Both the position numbers and the translations under genes were made by a program. A DNA stretch of 64,000 bases. Source: Catellatospora sp. TT07R-123 (GTDB lineage Bacteria; Actinomycetota; Actinomycetes; Mycobacteriales; Micromonosporaceae). The DNA lies in the NCBI RefSeq assembly GCF_018327705.1, contig NZ_BNEM01000001.1, forward strand, positions 3,906,001 to 3,970,000, in the 5' to 3' direction. Under the pieces are notes generated by a model. That model was given only the letters and a program-made list of their open reading frames with translations, had not been told where the DNA came from and did no database searches. This document shows, one piece after another, positions 16,632-25,680 of this stretch. The stretch's first letter is position 1. Every line of letters begins with the position of its first letter.

Positions 16632-18260
16632 TCACTTGGCGGGGTTGAGGACGACCTTGTCGTACTCGACGCCGGAGATGGGGTTGAAGACGAAGGTCTT
16701 GACGTTCTCGCTGTACACGTCCGAGACCTTGCCGAACCACATCGGGATGACCGGCAGGTCGTCGACGATGACGTCTTCAGCCTGCTGGTAGAACTTGATG
16801 CCCTCGTCCTGCGTCTTGGCACCGTTGCCCTGCTCGACCAGCTGGTCGAACGCGGGGTTGGTGTAGCCGCTGTTGTTCGAGGAGCCACCGGTGCCGTACA
16901 GCGGCGCCAGGTAGGTCTCGAACCACGGGTAGTCCGGGCCCCAGCCGAGACGGAACGGGCCGTCGAACTTCTTCTGGTCGCCCTTGGCCAGGTACTCGGG
17001 GAACTGGAGCGAGGTGTTGAGCTCGTAGTCGATGCCCAGGTCCTTCTTCCAGCCGTCGCCGACAGCCTGCATCCACTTCTCGTGGCCCGCACCGGCGTTC
17101 GCCCACAGGACGATCTTGCCGCCCTTCCAGCCGCCCGCCTCGTCCAGCAGCGACTTGGCCTTCACCGGGTCGTACTTGCAGTTCGCGCAAGCGCCGTCAC
17201 GGTAGCCGAGGAAGTTCGGGCTCACGACGCCCTGCGCGGCCGAGAAGCGGCCGTCGAACACGGCGTCGATGATCGCCTGGCGGTCGATCGCGAGCGACAG
17301 CGCCTGACGGATCTTCTTGTCCTGGAAGCGCGCGTCGTACAGCGGCAGGCCGACGTAGGTGAAGTTGTTCGACGGCTTCTGGAAGAAGCGCTCGCCGTAC
17401 TGCGCCATGGCGGCCTTGACCTCAGCCGAGGGGACAGCCTCGAAGATGTCCAGCTCGCCGGCCTTGAAGTCGGCGTAGCCCGTCTCCTGCTTGTCGTAGA
17501 TCTTGAAGACCAGCGTGTCGGCCTTGCCCTTCGACGCCGTGTAGGCGTCGTTGCGCGACAGCTTCACCTGGACGTTGTGCTCCCAGGAGCCCTCGATCTT
17601 GTATGCACCGTTGCCGATCGGCTTCTCGGTGCAGGCCTTGACGTCGTCGAGGCAGGCCTTGGCGACCGGGAAGTAGCCCGAGTAGCCGACCTGCGCCGGG
17701 AAGCCCGAGAAGGCCTTGGTCAGGGTGACCTCGAAGGTCGTGTCGTCGATCTTCTTCAGACCCGACAGGGTCTTGGCCGCCGGCTCGGGAGCCGTCTTCG
17801 GGCCGTCGCCGTCCGGGTCCTTCGACTGCAGCGCGTCGTACCCGCCGATGTTCGACAGGAAGTACGAGTTGGTGGCAGCGTTCGGGCCGTACGCGGTGAA
17901 GTTCCACGCGTTGATGAAGCTGTCGGCGGTCACCGGCTCGTCGTTGGTGAACTTGAAGCCCGACTTCAGCTTGATCGTCCACACCTTGTTGTCGGACGAG
18001 GTGATCGAGTCAGCGATGACGTTGACCGGAGCACCCTTGGTGTCGTACTCGACCAGACCCTTGTAGATCTGGCGGATGACGACGATCGACGGGTTGTCGT
18101 CGGCCATCGGCGGGAACAGGCTCGCCGGCTCCGACGCGTAGATCCGGAGCTCGCCGCCGGTGTCGCTCGGCGTCTCCGGCTCGGGGGTGCTGGTGCAACC
18201 AGCGGCAATCAGCGCGACAGCGGCGGTAGCCACCGCTGCCTTAAGGGATTTCCCGCGCAT
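16632..18260 (-). CDS. dppA: Peptide ABC transporter substrate-binding lipoprotein (family 5)
   Basis: This 542-residue protein begins with a lipoprotein signal: MRGKSLK, a hydrophobic core, and lipobox IAAGC with the lipidated Cys at residue 22. A Thr/Pro/Glu linker follows. The mature part is a family-5 solute-binding protein (LRIYASEPASLFPP near the start, then FDPLAPLYG-like and QALSLAIDRQAII regions). It captures peptides outside the membrane for DppBCDF. The start has GAGGAGG upstream. It is the first gene of the operon, and a stable hairpin separates it from dppB. Confidence 0.93.
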   Translation of the reverse strand: MRGKSLKAAVATAAVALIAAGCTSTPEPETPSDTGGELRIYASEPASLFPPMADDNPSIVVIRQIYKGLVEYDTKGAPVNVIADSITSSDNKVWTIKLKSGFKFTNDEPVTADSFINAWNFTAYGPNAATNSYFLSNIGGYDALQSKDPDGDGPKTAPEPAAKTLSGLKKIDDTTFEVTLTKAFSGFPAQVGYSGYFPVAKACLDDVKACTEKPIGNGAYKIEGSWEHNVQVKLSRNDAYTASKGKADTLVFKIYDKQETGYADFKAGELDIFEAVPSAEVKAAMAQYGERFFQKPSNNFTYVGLPLYDARFQDKKIRQALSLAIDRQAIIDAVFDGRFSAAQGVVSPNFLGYRDGACANCKYDPVKAKSLLDEAGGWKGGKIVLWANAGAGHEKWMQAVGDGWKKDLGIDYELNTSLQFPEYLAKGDQKKFDGPFRLGWGPDYPWFETYLAPLYGTGGSSNNSGYTNPAFDQLVEQGNGAKTQDEGIKFYQQAEDVIVDDLPVIPMWFGKVSDVYSENVKTFVFNPISGVEYDKVVLNPAK

Positions 18261-18510
18261 TCGTGTGCCTCCTCAGGCGCTCACGAGGGGGTGTGAGGTG
18301 GCCACACTTTCGCACCCCTCGCCACGCGCCGGGAAGGCCCTGATACCAACCCGTTACCGAGACGGGACGACGCCGATACCGCGTCAAGCAACTTTCTTGA
18401 TCGAAGGAAAACGCTCTGAACAGCCGCGATTCAGCAGGTCGACCAGGGTGTTGATCCAGAATCGAAACATGGAGGTAACTGGCTTCTCACGGATTGGGCG
18501 ATACAGAGCG
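18261..18510. other. Intergenic region upstream of dppA
   Basis: These 250 bases hold the dppA promoter and the 3' end of the response-regulator transcript. I see no gene, no strong hairpin, and no promoter I can place with confidence. Confidence 0.5.
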
Positions 18511-19158
18511 TCACACCAGACGTCGATCCGCCGCCCACCGCGACAATTCGTACCGGTTGGACATCTGCAACTTCCGCAGCACGTTCGAGACGTGCGTCTC
18601 GACGGTCTTGATGGAGATGAACAGCTCCTTGGCGATCTCCTTGTACGCGTACCCCCGCGCCAGCAGCCGCAGCACCTCCCGCTCCCGGTTGGTGAGCTGG
18701 TCCAGCTCGGGGTCGGCCACCGGCGCGTCCGGCCGCGCCGCGAAGGCGTCCAGCACGAACCCGGCCAGCCGCGGCGAGAAGACCGCGTCCCCGTCGGCCA
18801 CCCGCCGGATCGCGTCGACCAGGTCGTCGGGCGAGATCGTCTTGGTGACGTAACCCCTTGCCCCGGCCCGGATCAGCCCGATCACGTCCTCGGCCGCGTC
18901 CGACACCGACAGGGCCAGGAAGCGCACCTGCGGCTGGGTGCGCCGCACCGCCTCCAGCACCGCGCGGCCGCCGCCGTCGGGCATGTGCACGTCGAGCAGC
19001 ACCACGTCGGGGACCGTCGACCCGATCATCGACACCGCCTGGGCCACGGTCGCCGCCTCGCCGACCACGTCGACGTGGGCGCCCAGCTCGGCCCGCACCC
19101 CGGCCCGGAACATCCCGTGATCGTCGACCAGGAACACCCGCAAGCGCTGCTCGCTCAT
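18511..19158 (-). CDS. Response regulator, NarL/LuxR family (LiaR-like)
   Basis: This 215-residue regulator starts at ATG 19158 (GAGGAG upstream), nine bases after the kinase gene. The receiver domain has the acidic pair DD (residues 12-13), the phospho-Asp in LLDVHMP (Asp 56) and the Lys of VTKTIS (residue 106). A LuxR helix-turn-helix follows: LTNREREVLRLLARGYAYKEIA, then KTVETHVSNVLRKL. A long frame reading upstream past 19158 overlaps the kinase and is not real. Together with the PspC-type kinase and the divergent LiaF-like protein it resembles LiaRS, which answers cell-envelope stress. Confidence 0.93.
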   Translation of the reverse strand: MSEQRLRVFLVDDHGMFRAGVRAELGAHVDVVGEAATVAQAVSMIGSTVPDVVLLDVHMPDGGGRAVLEAVRRTQPQVRFLALSVSDAAEDVIGLIRAGARGYVTKTISPDDLVDAIRRVADGDAVFSPRLAGFVLDAFAARPDAPVADPELDQLTNREREVLRLLARGYAYKEIAKELFISIKTVETHVSNVLRKLQMSNRYELSRWAADRRLV

Positions 19159-19166
19159 ATATATCC

Positions 19167-20405
19167 CTACTCCTCTTTCAAGGACGTGACGGACAGGCTC
19201 AGCCGCACCTCGGTGCCCTCGCCGACCGTGCTGCGGATCTCGGCCTGGCCCCCGTGGCGGGCCATCCGCCCGATGATCGAACCCCGGACGCCGTGGCGGC
19301 GCTCCTCCACCGCGGTCGGGTCGAACCCCGTGCCGCGGTCGCGGACGAACACGCTCAGCATCGTCGGCTCCGCCTCCGCGTACAGCGAGACGCTCTTGAC
19401 CTGCGCGTGCCGGGCCGCGTTGACCAGCGCCTCGCGGGCCGCGGCGACCATCGCCGCCACCCGCTCGTCGACCTTGCGATCGCCCACCACGACCGCCTCG
19501 ACGACGATCCCGTAGGTATCCTCCACCTCCGCCGCGGCCGCCTGCAACGCCGCCGCGAAGTGCTCCGTCGGCGAGCCCGTGGGCTGGTACAACCAGGTGC
19601 GCAGGCTGCGTTCCTGGCCGCGCGCCAGCCGGGTCACCGCGGCCTGGTCGGCGGCGTTGCGCTGGATCAGCGCCAGCGTGTGCAGCACCTGGTCGTGCAC
19701 CATCGCGGCCAGCTCGGCGCGCTCCTGCTCGCGGATGCGGCCCTCCCGCTCGGCGCGCAGCGCCGTCAGCATCCGCCACAGCAGCGGCGCCGCGACCAGG
19801 CCCACCCCGGCCAGCGCCACCAGGGCGAAGGCCACCGCGATCCACAGATCGCCCCAGCTGATCGCCCCGATCGTCTTCGGGGAGTAGATGACGATGACGC
19901 CGATCATGCCGACGGCGACCAGGACGCCCCCGCCGATGAAGCGCAGCACGTACATGCGCCGGTCCCCGTCGGACAGCGCCGCCAGCCACGGCGCGTTCGG
20001 GGAGGCGTCGGTCCAGCGCTGCCGCCGGTCCGGGTCGGCCTGGTGCCAGATGATGCCCGCGCCGACCGCCACCAGCGCGACCAGCCAGCCGACGGTCATG
20101 CCGATGCCGCCGTCCCGGTTGATCAGGATGCTGACGGCCATCAGCGCGAGCCCGGCCAGCACGAACGGCACCAGCCGGATCGACGGGCGGCGGCGGCCGC
20201 CGTCCTCGCCCGCGGGCAGCACGGCCCAGAAGACGGCGTACAGCAGCGCGCCCAGGCCGTTGAGCGGGAGCAGCAGCAGGAAGATGATGCGGACCAGCGT
20301 GGGCGACAGCCGTACGTGCGCGGCGATGCCCCCGGCGACCCCCGCGACCAGGCGGTCGGAGCGGGAGCGGGTCAGCCGGGGGGTCTCGGGCACGGAGGTC
20401 GACAC
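19167..20405 (-). CDS. PspC-domain sensor histidine kinase (LiaS-like)
   Basis: This 412-residue kinase has three parts. The N-terminal PspC domain (LTRSRSDRLVAGVAGGIAAH and FLLLLPLNGLGALLYAVFWAVLP) is followed by four further membrane segments. Next is a HisKA_3 dimer domain with the phospho-His in MVHDQVLHTLALIQ, and a HATPase with FVRDRGTGFD and GVRGSIIGRM. GTG 20405 is chosen because related proteins begin just before the PspC motif; GTG/ATG starts up to 20474 are possible and no start has a strong ribosome site. It would phosphorylate the LuxR regulator encoded immediately downstream. Fusing PspC to the kinase suggests direct sensing of membrane state. Confidence 0.9.
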   Translation of the reverse strand: MSTSVPETPRLTRSRSDRLVAGVAGGIAAHVRLSPTLVRIIFLLLLPLNGLGALLYAVFWAVLPAGEDGGRRRPSIRLVPFVLAGLALMAVSILINRDGGIGMTVGWLVALVAVGAGIIWHQADPDRRQRWTDASPNAPWLAALSDGDRRMYVLRFIGGGVLVAVGMIGVIVIYSPKTIGAISWGDLWIAVAFALVALAGVGLVAAPLLWRMLTALRAEREGRIREQERAELAAMVHDQVLHTLALIQRNAADQAAVTRLARGQERSLRTWLYQPTGSPTEHFAAALQAAAAEVEDTYGIVVEAVVVGDRKVDERVAAMVAAAREALVNAARHAQVKSVSLYAEAEPTMLSVFVRDRGTGFDPTAVEERRHGVRGSIIGRMARHGGQAEIRSTVGEGTEVRLSLSVTSLKEE

Positions 20406-20540
20406 GTGATCGATCGTGTCACGGCCGGCGCACGGCCGCCCACGGGTGAGACCCCCAGATACGGTGACCTCCATTATCAGGGTGGGCTCAGGGTCCGGTC
20501 CTGAGGCGGGTCAGGCCAGCTCAGCCTCACTATCGACGGT

Positions 20541-21893
20541 ATGAGCGATGAGACCCCGACTCCCCCTCGCGGGGACGGCGCCGGTGACGGCGGCACCACG
20601 CCGCCCCCGGCGGACGCCCCGCACCCGCCTCCGGCGGACCGGACACCCCCCGGTCCTGAGGCGGCCCCGTACGTCTCCTGGGCGGCCGGGTACGGCCTGA
20701 TCCGCCCCCGGCACGGTCGCTACCTCGCGGGCGTCTGCGGGGCCCTCGGCCGGGCCACCAACACCGACCCGCTGCTGTGGCGGGTGCTGATCGGCGTCCT
20801 GTCGATCTTCGGCATCGGCATCATCGTGTACCTGGCGTTCTGGCTGCTCACCCCGGCCGAGGGCGACAGCGCCTCACCGCTGGAGGCCCTGTTCGGCCGC
20901 GGCTACTCCGGCACCTCGTCGACGCTGACGCTGGTGCTGGGCGTGGTGGCGGTGTTCGCGCTCGGCGGCGTGACCAACAGCTTCGAGATGGCCGTCATCG
21001 CGGCGATCGGGCTGGTCGTCGCCGCCCTGGTGGTCAGCCGCAGCAACGGCCACCGGCCGCGCCAGCACCCCGGCGTGACCTACCTGCCCCCGCAGTACGC
21101 CGCGCCGCAGTACACCGCTCCGCAGCCCGCGGAGTACGCCGCCGCGACCGGCTCCGGCCCGGCGACGGTCACCGCGCCGATCCCCGGTGAGCCCACCGGC
21201 TACCGGCCGCCGTTCGCCCCGCACGGGCCGTACGTGCCGGCGGCGCCCCCGCCGCCTCCGCCGCCCCCGCTGCCGGTCAAGCCCCGGCCGGAGTCCTCGC
21301 GGCTGGGCCGCCTGATCTTCGGGGTGGCGCTGATCGCGCTCGGCCTGCTGGCGATGGCGGACATGGCCGGGGTCTCCGTCGACGGCACCGTGTACGTCGC
21401 CGCCGCGCTGGCGGTGGCCGGTGCGGGCCTGGTCGTCGGGGCCTGGATCGGCCGCGCCCGCGGCTGGATCTTCCTGGGCATCCTGCTCGCCCTGGCGCTG
21501 CCGATGGCCAACGCCGGGGACGACTGGGACCGGGTGCGCAGCCAGGCCGGCACCGTCACCTGGGCGCCGACCAGCGTCAACGACCTGGCCGACCGGTACG
21601 AGCACCGCTTCGGTGACGCCACGCTCGACCTGACCGGACTCGACCTGGCCGGCCGCGACACCAAGGTCACGGCGCAGATCACGGCCGGCAGACTGCGCAT
21701 CCTCGTCCCGGACGGGGTGGACGTCACGGTCATCACCGACGTCAACCTGGGCAACGCCAGCGTCTTCGGGCGGGAGATCAACGGTGCGGGCGTCAACGAC
21801 ACCCAGACCGACGTCGGGGCCGACGGCCCCGGCGGCGGCACCCTGCGCATCAACCTCGACGTCAACGCCGCCAACGCGGAGGTGATCCGGTGA
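20541..21893 (+). CDS. PspC-domain membrane protein with LiaF-like C-terminal domain
   Basis: This 450-residue protein has a Pro/Asp-rich cytoplasmic tail (1-55), a PspC domain (about 60-115, with GRYLAGVCGALGRATN), two more helices, and a Pro/Tyr-rich linker (around 175-245, with PQYAAPQYTAPQ and a poly-Pro run). Three more helices lead to a C-terminal beta-rich domain, about residues 345-450, with the alternating pattern of the LiaF/DUF2154 domain. LiaF proteins restrain LiaS kinases, so this protein probably regulates the divergent PspC kinase. CACTAT lies seven bases before ATG 20541, which may mean a leaderless start. Confidence 0.85.
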   Translation: MSDETPTPPRGDGAGDGGTTPPPADAPHPPPADRTPPGPEAAPYVSWAAGYGLIRPRHGRYLAGVCGALGRATNTDPLLWRVLIGVLSIFGIGIIVYLAFWLLTPAEGDSASPLEALFGRGYSGTSSTLTLVLGVVAVFALGGVTNSFEMAVIAAIGLVVAALVVSRSNGHRPRQHPGVTYLPPQYAAPQYTAPQPAEYAAATGSGPATVTAPIPGEPTGYRPPFAPHGPYVPAAPPPPPPPPLPVKPRPESSRLGRLIFGVALIALGLLAMADMAGVSVDGTVYVAAALAVAGAGLVVGAWIGRARGWIFLGILLALALPMANAGDDWDRVRSQAGTVTWAPTSVNDLADRYEHRFGDATLDLTGLDLAGRDTKVTAQITAGRLRILVPDGVDVTVITDVNLGNASVFGREINGAGVNDTQTDVGADGPGGGTLRINLDVNAANAEVIR

Positions 21894-22120
21894 AAGCCCA
21901 CCGCACCGACTCGGTGTCTCTCTTCTTCGGCCTGCTGTTCCTGTTCGTCGCGGGGGCGTTCCTGGCCCGCCGCCTGATCCACGTCGAGCTGCCCTCGCTG
22001 GGCTGGTTCGTCGCGGGCGGCCTGATCATCTTCGGCGTGCTGGGCGTGCTCGCCGCGCTCACGCCGCGCAAGCGGGCCGAGATCCCGGTCGTCGACCAGG
22101 CTCCGAACAGCGACGACTGA
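21890..22120 (+). CDS. Small two-helix membrane protein of the PspC/Lia locus
   Basis: This 76-residue protein starts at GTG 21890, overlapping the preceding stop by four bases (GTGA), so its translation is coupled. Two hydrophobic helices (LFFGLLFLFVAGAFLA and LGWFVAGGLIIFGVLGVLAAL) are joined by a short loop with HVELPS. A basic patch and an acidic tail follow. No known domain is recognised. Its fixed position suggests an accessory role to the PspC/LiaF-like protein. Confidence 0.78.
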   Translation: MKAHRTDSVSLFFGLLFLFVAGAFLARRLIHVELPSLGWFVAGGLIIFGVLGVLAALTPRKRAEIPVVDQAPNSDD

Positions 22121-22143
22121 CCCCGCGCCGCAGCACCGCACCC

Positions 22144-22181
22144 GCTCCTCTCACCGGCCTCGACTGGCCGGTGAGGGGAGC
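22144..22181 (+). terminator. Strong hairpin between the Lia-like locus and psd
   Basis: GCTCCTCTCACCGGCC pairs with GGCCGGTGAGGGGAGC (16 bp, one G-T), with a 6-base loop, 23 bases after the stop at 22120. TTGTCT follows. It probably ends the upstream operon, though it could be in the psd leader. Confidence 0.7.
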
Positions 22182-22229
22182 TTGTCTATGCTGACCGGTG
22201 AACCACCCGATGACGAGGAGCACCGTCCC

Positions 22230-23477
22230 ATGAGCCAGTACCAGCCTGATCGACCCGCGCTCGGACCGCTCGGCCAGATCCGCATCGGCGACCGGGCCGC
22301 GCGCACCCTGACCGCCGAGCTGGCCCGCCACGCCGGACCCAAGACCGCCCTGCTGGTCGGCGCGAGCGCCGACTCGCTGGTGCTCGCCGAGGCGCTCGAC
22401 GCGCTGCTGCCCGGCGACAAGCTGACCGTGGTCGCCGCCGACGACAGCTTGGCCGGGCACCTGGCCACCCTCGGCAGCTTCCTGGCCGAGCGGGTGCAGG
22501 TGGTGGCCGACCTCAGCGCCGCCGAGCCCGCCGACCTGGTCATCGTCGCCGAGCCGGTGGTCGGCTCCGGCGAGGAGGCCCGCACCACGGTCGAGCGCCT
22601 GAGCAAGCTCGTCGCCGAGGGCGGCCTGCTGGTCATCGCGGCGGTCGCACTGCCCGGCCTGTCCGGCGGCGCCAACGACGAGCTCGACCGGATCGCCGCC
22701 CGCCAGGGCGTCGGCTCCGACCTCGTGCTGCGCAACACCCCGCCGGTGCGGGTGCACCGCCTGCGCTTCACCGACGTCGACCCGGGCGTCGCGGCCAAGC
22801 TCGGCCCCGCCTACCGCCCGAGCAGCGTCCCGCTGTACGGCGGCATGAACATCGACTCCAACGGCGTGGCCGCGGCCGGCATCGCGCTCGGCGCCGCCGC
22901 CCTGCTCAAGACGATCCGCCCGAAGTCGAAGGCGTGGCTGGTGCCCGCCCTGGCCGCCGCGCCGGTGGCCGCGTTCTTCCGCGACCCGGAGCGCGACGTC
23001 CCCGCCGACCCGACCGCGGTCGTGGCCGCCAGCGACGGCAAGGTCCTCAGCGTGGAGCACATCTACGACGAGCGCTTCGCCGACGAGGAGTTCCTGCGCA
23101 TCGCGGTGTTCCTGTCCGTGTTCGACGTGCACGTCAACCGGGCGCCGGTGGCGGGCAAGGTCGTCGACTACTTCGTCGAGGACGGCGGCTACGCCGCGGC
23201 GATGAAGCCGGAGGCCGAGCACAACGTCGCGGCGTACACGGTGCTGGAGACGCCGGACCGCAGCCGGGTGGTCGTCGCCCAGCGCACCGGCCTGATCGCG
23301 CGCCGGATCGTGCAGCGGGCCCCGATCGGCGCGCTGCTGGCCAAGGGCGAGCGGTTCGGCCTGATCCGCTTCGGCTCCCGCACGGACGTGTACCTGCCCG
23401 CCGACCGCGCCGAGGCCCTGGTCGCCCCAGGCGACCGGGTGACCGGTGCGTCCACGGTCATCGCCCGCCTGCGCTGA
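22230..23477 (+). CDS. psd: Phosphatidylserine decarboxylase proenzyme with N-terminal methyltransferase-like domain
   Basis: This 415-residue protein starts at ATG 22230 with GAGGAG about 9 bases upstream. The C-terminal half is phosphatidylserine decarboxylase: PLYGGMNIDSNG, AFFRDPER, then the catalytic region SVFDVHVNRAPV. Near the end is RFGSRTDVYLP, where cleavage at Gly-Ser creates the pyruvoyl group. The N-terminal ~190 residues look like a Rossmann methyltransferase fold (TALLVGASADSLVLAEAL, then GLLVIAAV), but the usual GxGxG SAM loop is absent, so it may have a structural or regulatory role. It makes phosphatidylethanolamine with the converging pssA gene. Confidence 0.9.
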   Translation: MSQYQPDRPALGPLGQIRIGDRAARTLTAELARHAGPKTALLVGASADSLVLAEALDALLPGDKLTVVAADDSLAGHLATLGSFLAERVQVVADLSAAEPADLVIVAEPVVGSGEEARTTVERLSKLVAEGGLLVIAAVALPGLSGGANDELDRIAARQGVGSDLVLRNTPPVRVHRLRFTDVDPGVAAKLGPAYRPSSVPLYGGMNIDSNGVAAAGIALGAAALLKTIRPKSKAWLVPALAAAPVAAFFRDPERDVPADPTAVVAASDGKVLSVEHIYDERFADEEFLRIAVFLSVFDVHVNRAPVAGKVVDYFVEDGGYAAAMKPEAEHNVAAYTVLETPDRSRVVVAQRTGLIARRIVQRAPIGALLAKGERFGLIRFGSRTDVYLPADRAEALVAPGDRVTGASTVIARLR

Positions 23478-23489
23478 CCCCGTACGAAA

Positions 23490-23524
23490 AGCGCCGCCCC
23501 GGTCCAGTGGACCGGGGCGGCGCT
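23490..23524. terminator. Bidirectional terminator between psd and pssA
   Basis: A perfect 16-bp stem (AGCGCCGCCCCGGTCC) with an AGT loop lies between the convergent genes. GAAA precedes it and CTCGTTATC follows. Confidence 0.88.
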
Positions 23525-23539
23525 CTCGTTATCGGCTGA

Positions 23540-24523
23540 TCAGGCCACGCGGGCCGTCTGGCGCTGGCGGGCCCACAGCAGCGGGCCGCTGGCGAGATAC
23601 ACCAGGACCAGCAGGCCGAAGGTGACCAGCGGGTTCCACACCAGGCCGACCAGCGGCAGGATGAACAGCGTCGGCGGCAGCTTGACCACCTTCGCGAGCT
23701 TGGCGTACGGGAAGCTGGAGACCATCGCCAGGGCCAGCAGCACCACCCCGAGCACCAGCGCGCCGGCCGGCAGCGAGCTGCCCAGCCCGGTCGACTTGAG
23801 GAGCACGGTCACCGCGAGCACGGTCGCGGCCATGGTGGTCGGCACGCCGCAGAAGAAGCGGCCGTCCTTGGGGGACACGTTGAAGCGGGCCAGGCGGATC
23901 GCCGCGCAGCACGCGACGAGCGCGCATGCGGCGATCAGCACCGGCGTGGCCACCGCGTCCTTGAGCGCGGAGTAGATGACCACCGGGGCTGCGATGCCGA
24001 ACGACGTCATGTCGCCCAGCGAGTCCATCTGCACGCCGAACGGGCTGGCCACGCCGAACTTGCGGGCCAGGGCCCCGTCGAGGCCGTCGAAGGTGATGCA
24101 GGCGAGCAGGCAGAGCGCACCGTACATCGGGTTGGCACCCATGATCGCGAGGAAGATCGCGGTCATGCCCAGCATCAGGCTGCTCAGCGTGCATCCCTGC
24201 ACGATGGCGAACTTGATGCGCCGGTCGAGCGTGCGCTCGCCGGGCAGCAGCGGGATCGTGGTCGGGGTCGGCGGCTCGGCGGTCTCGGTCGCAGCGGCCG
24301 CCTCGATGGCGCGCAGCTCGACCGGGTCCAGTCCGGGCAGATTGGGGCTCGTCGCAACGGAGTGATCAGTCCGGCGCAGCCGTCCCACCGGCACCAGCAG
24401 CATCTGCCGGGCGAAGGAGCTGCCTGCGCGCAAGCGACCGGTCCACTGCCGGCCCGCTGGACGCGGACTGTCCGTCAAGCGACGCCGACGCCATAAGGCT
24501 CTCGGCACGTGTCGTCCCTCCAT
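23540..24523 (-). CDS. pssA: CDP-diacylglycerol-serine O-phosphatidyltransferase
   Basis: This 327-residue membrane enzyme makes phosphatidylserine from CDP-diacylglycerol and serine. The CDP-alcohol phosphotransferase motif is complete: FDGLDGALARKFGVASPFG followed by MDSLGD, with all four Asp. About eight helices are visible. ATG 24523 is preferred, with AAAGGA upstream; earlier in-frame starts to 24637 add ~38 unconvincing residues. The N-terminal ~90 residues are a basic, then Pro/Ala/Glu-rich extension longer than usual. Its product feeds the adjacent psd enzyme. Confidence 0.88.
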   Translation of the reverse strand: MEGRHVPRALWRRRRLTDSPRPAGRQWTGRLRAGSSFARQMLLVPVGRLRRTDHSVATSPNLPGLDPVELRAIEAAAATETAEPPTPTTIPLLPGERTLDRRIKFAIVQGCTLSSLMLGMTAIFLAIMGANPMYGALCLLACITFDGLDGALARKFGVASPFGVQMDSLGDMTSFGIAAPVVIYSALKDAVATPVLIAACALVACCAAIRLARFNVSPKDGRFFCGVPTTMAATVLAVTVLLKSTGLGSSLPAGALVLGVVLLALAMVSSFPYAKLAKVVKLPPTLFILPLVGLVWNPLVTFGLLVLVYLASGPLLWARQRQTARVA

Positions 24524-24731
24524 GGCCGGTACGGTTCCTTTCCGCCGCCTCAGCGGACCGTCCGGCTTTTGCGGCCTACACCATCGCACACCCGTGTGTG
24601 CCTTGGCGATACCCAGCGGGTCGAAATCTCCACCCATTGGGCCACTGAAGGGGCAAATCGGCCCCTAGGCCATGAAGCATCCCGGGGGCGGTCTGTCTCG
24701 GTCCGGTGGCCAGTCTACCCGACCGACAAAT

Positions 24732-25658
24732 TCACCTCATATGGCGCAATTCTCTGGTTGCGGCGTCCGTCAGCGGAATACCGCCCAGCTCGGACGGGTG
24801 GAACCAGGCCGCGTCGCAGGTCGAGCCGCTGACCTCGGTGACCACCGGCACAGTCGGGTCCCCGACGATGACCCGGAAGACCGCGCGGACCACGTACCAG
24901 TCCAGCGGGACGCCCTCGGGGCCGACCGCGGCCGGGTTGTGGTGCGAGCCCACCTCGATCAGCTCGGCCACCCGGCCGACCTGCCCGGTCTCCTCGTAGA
25001 TCTCGCGCAGCAGCCCGGCCTGCGGCTGCTCGCCGAAGTCGGTGCCACCGCCGGGCAGGTGCCACAGGCCCGCACCGGGGTAGCCCGGCGAGGTCAGCGA
25101 CAGCAGCACCCGGCCCGCCGGGTCGGTGACGACGCCGTACGCCCCGAAGCGCATCACCCGGTTCGTCTGGCGCACCAGCCGCCCGTCCGCGGACAGCTCG
25201 CCCGCCTCGTCGGCGGCCGGGGGCGGCGGGGTGTCGACGGCGGGCTCGGGCAGCCCGAGGGTCCGGGCCACGAACGGGATGACCGGCAGCTCGGCCAGGC
25301 GCGCCGGTTCCACCCAGGCGGGCAGGTCGCTGGTGCCGTCGGTCTCGACGGTCAGCTCCCCGCCGGTGACCTCCACGTCGTAGACGACCCGGTCGTGGTG
25401 CAGCAGCACGCCGCGCCACGGCATGTCGACCAGGTCCGACGAGACCGCGTGCAGGCCGGTGACGCGCACGGTGAGGCCGGTCTCCTCCAGGAACTCCCGG
25501 GCCAGTCCGGCGGCCGGTTCCTCGCCGTGGTTGAGGCCGCCCCCGGGCAGGAACCATCGCCCGGGGTGGTTCGACCTGGCCGACGAGCGGACCAGCAGCA
25601 GCCGGCCCTGCTCGTCGCGGGCGATCCCGTACGCCCCGATCCTGCGTCGCTTCTCCAT
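24732..25658 (-). CDS. Tandem NUDIX hydrolase domain protein
   Basis: This 308-residue protein contains two NUDIX domains. In the first, the box is GGLNHGEEPAAGLAREFLEETGL (residues 39-62), matching GX5EX7REUXEEXGU. In the second, TDFGEQPQAGLLREIYEETGQ has Gln where a hydrophobic residue is usual. Each domain starts with the phrase GAYG(I/V), which suggests internal duplication. NUDIX enzymes hydrolyse nucleoside diphosphates linked to another group; substrates here cannot be predicted. A paralogue with the same two-domain plan lies just upstream, 22 bases away, so the pair is likely one transcript. Confidence 0.85.
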   Translation of the reverse strand: MEKRRRIGAYGIARDEQGRLLLVRSSARSNHPGRWFLPGGGLNHGEEPAAGLAREFLEETGLTVRVTGLHAVSSDLVDMPWRGVLLHHDRVVYDVEVTGGELTVETDGTSDLPAWVEPARLAELPVIPFVARTLGLPEPAVDTPPPPAADEAGELSADGRLVRQTNRVMRFGAYGVVTDPAGRVLLSLTSPGYPGAGLWHLPGGGTDFGEQPQAGLLREIYEETGQVGRVAELIEVGSHHNPAAVGPEGVPLDWYVVRAVFRVIVGDPTVPVVTEVSGSTCDAAWFHPSELGGIPLTDAATRELRHMR

Positions 25659-25680
25659 GGCCGCCAGGCTAGGCGACCGC

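Noticed and set aside
18511..19989. A 492-codon version of the response regulator
   Set aside because: The extra 277 residues are the wrong frame of the histidine kinase. The regulator starts at 19158.
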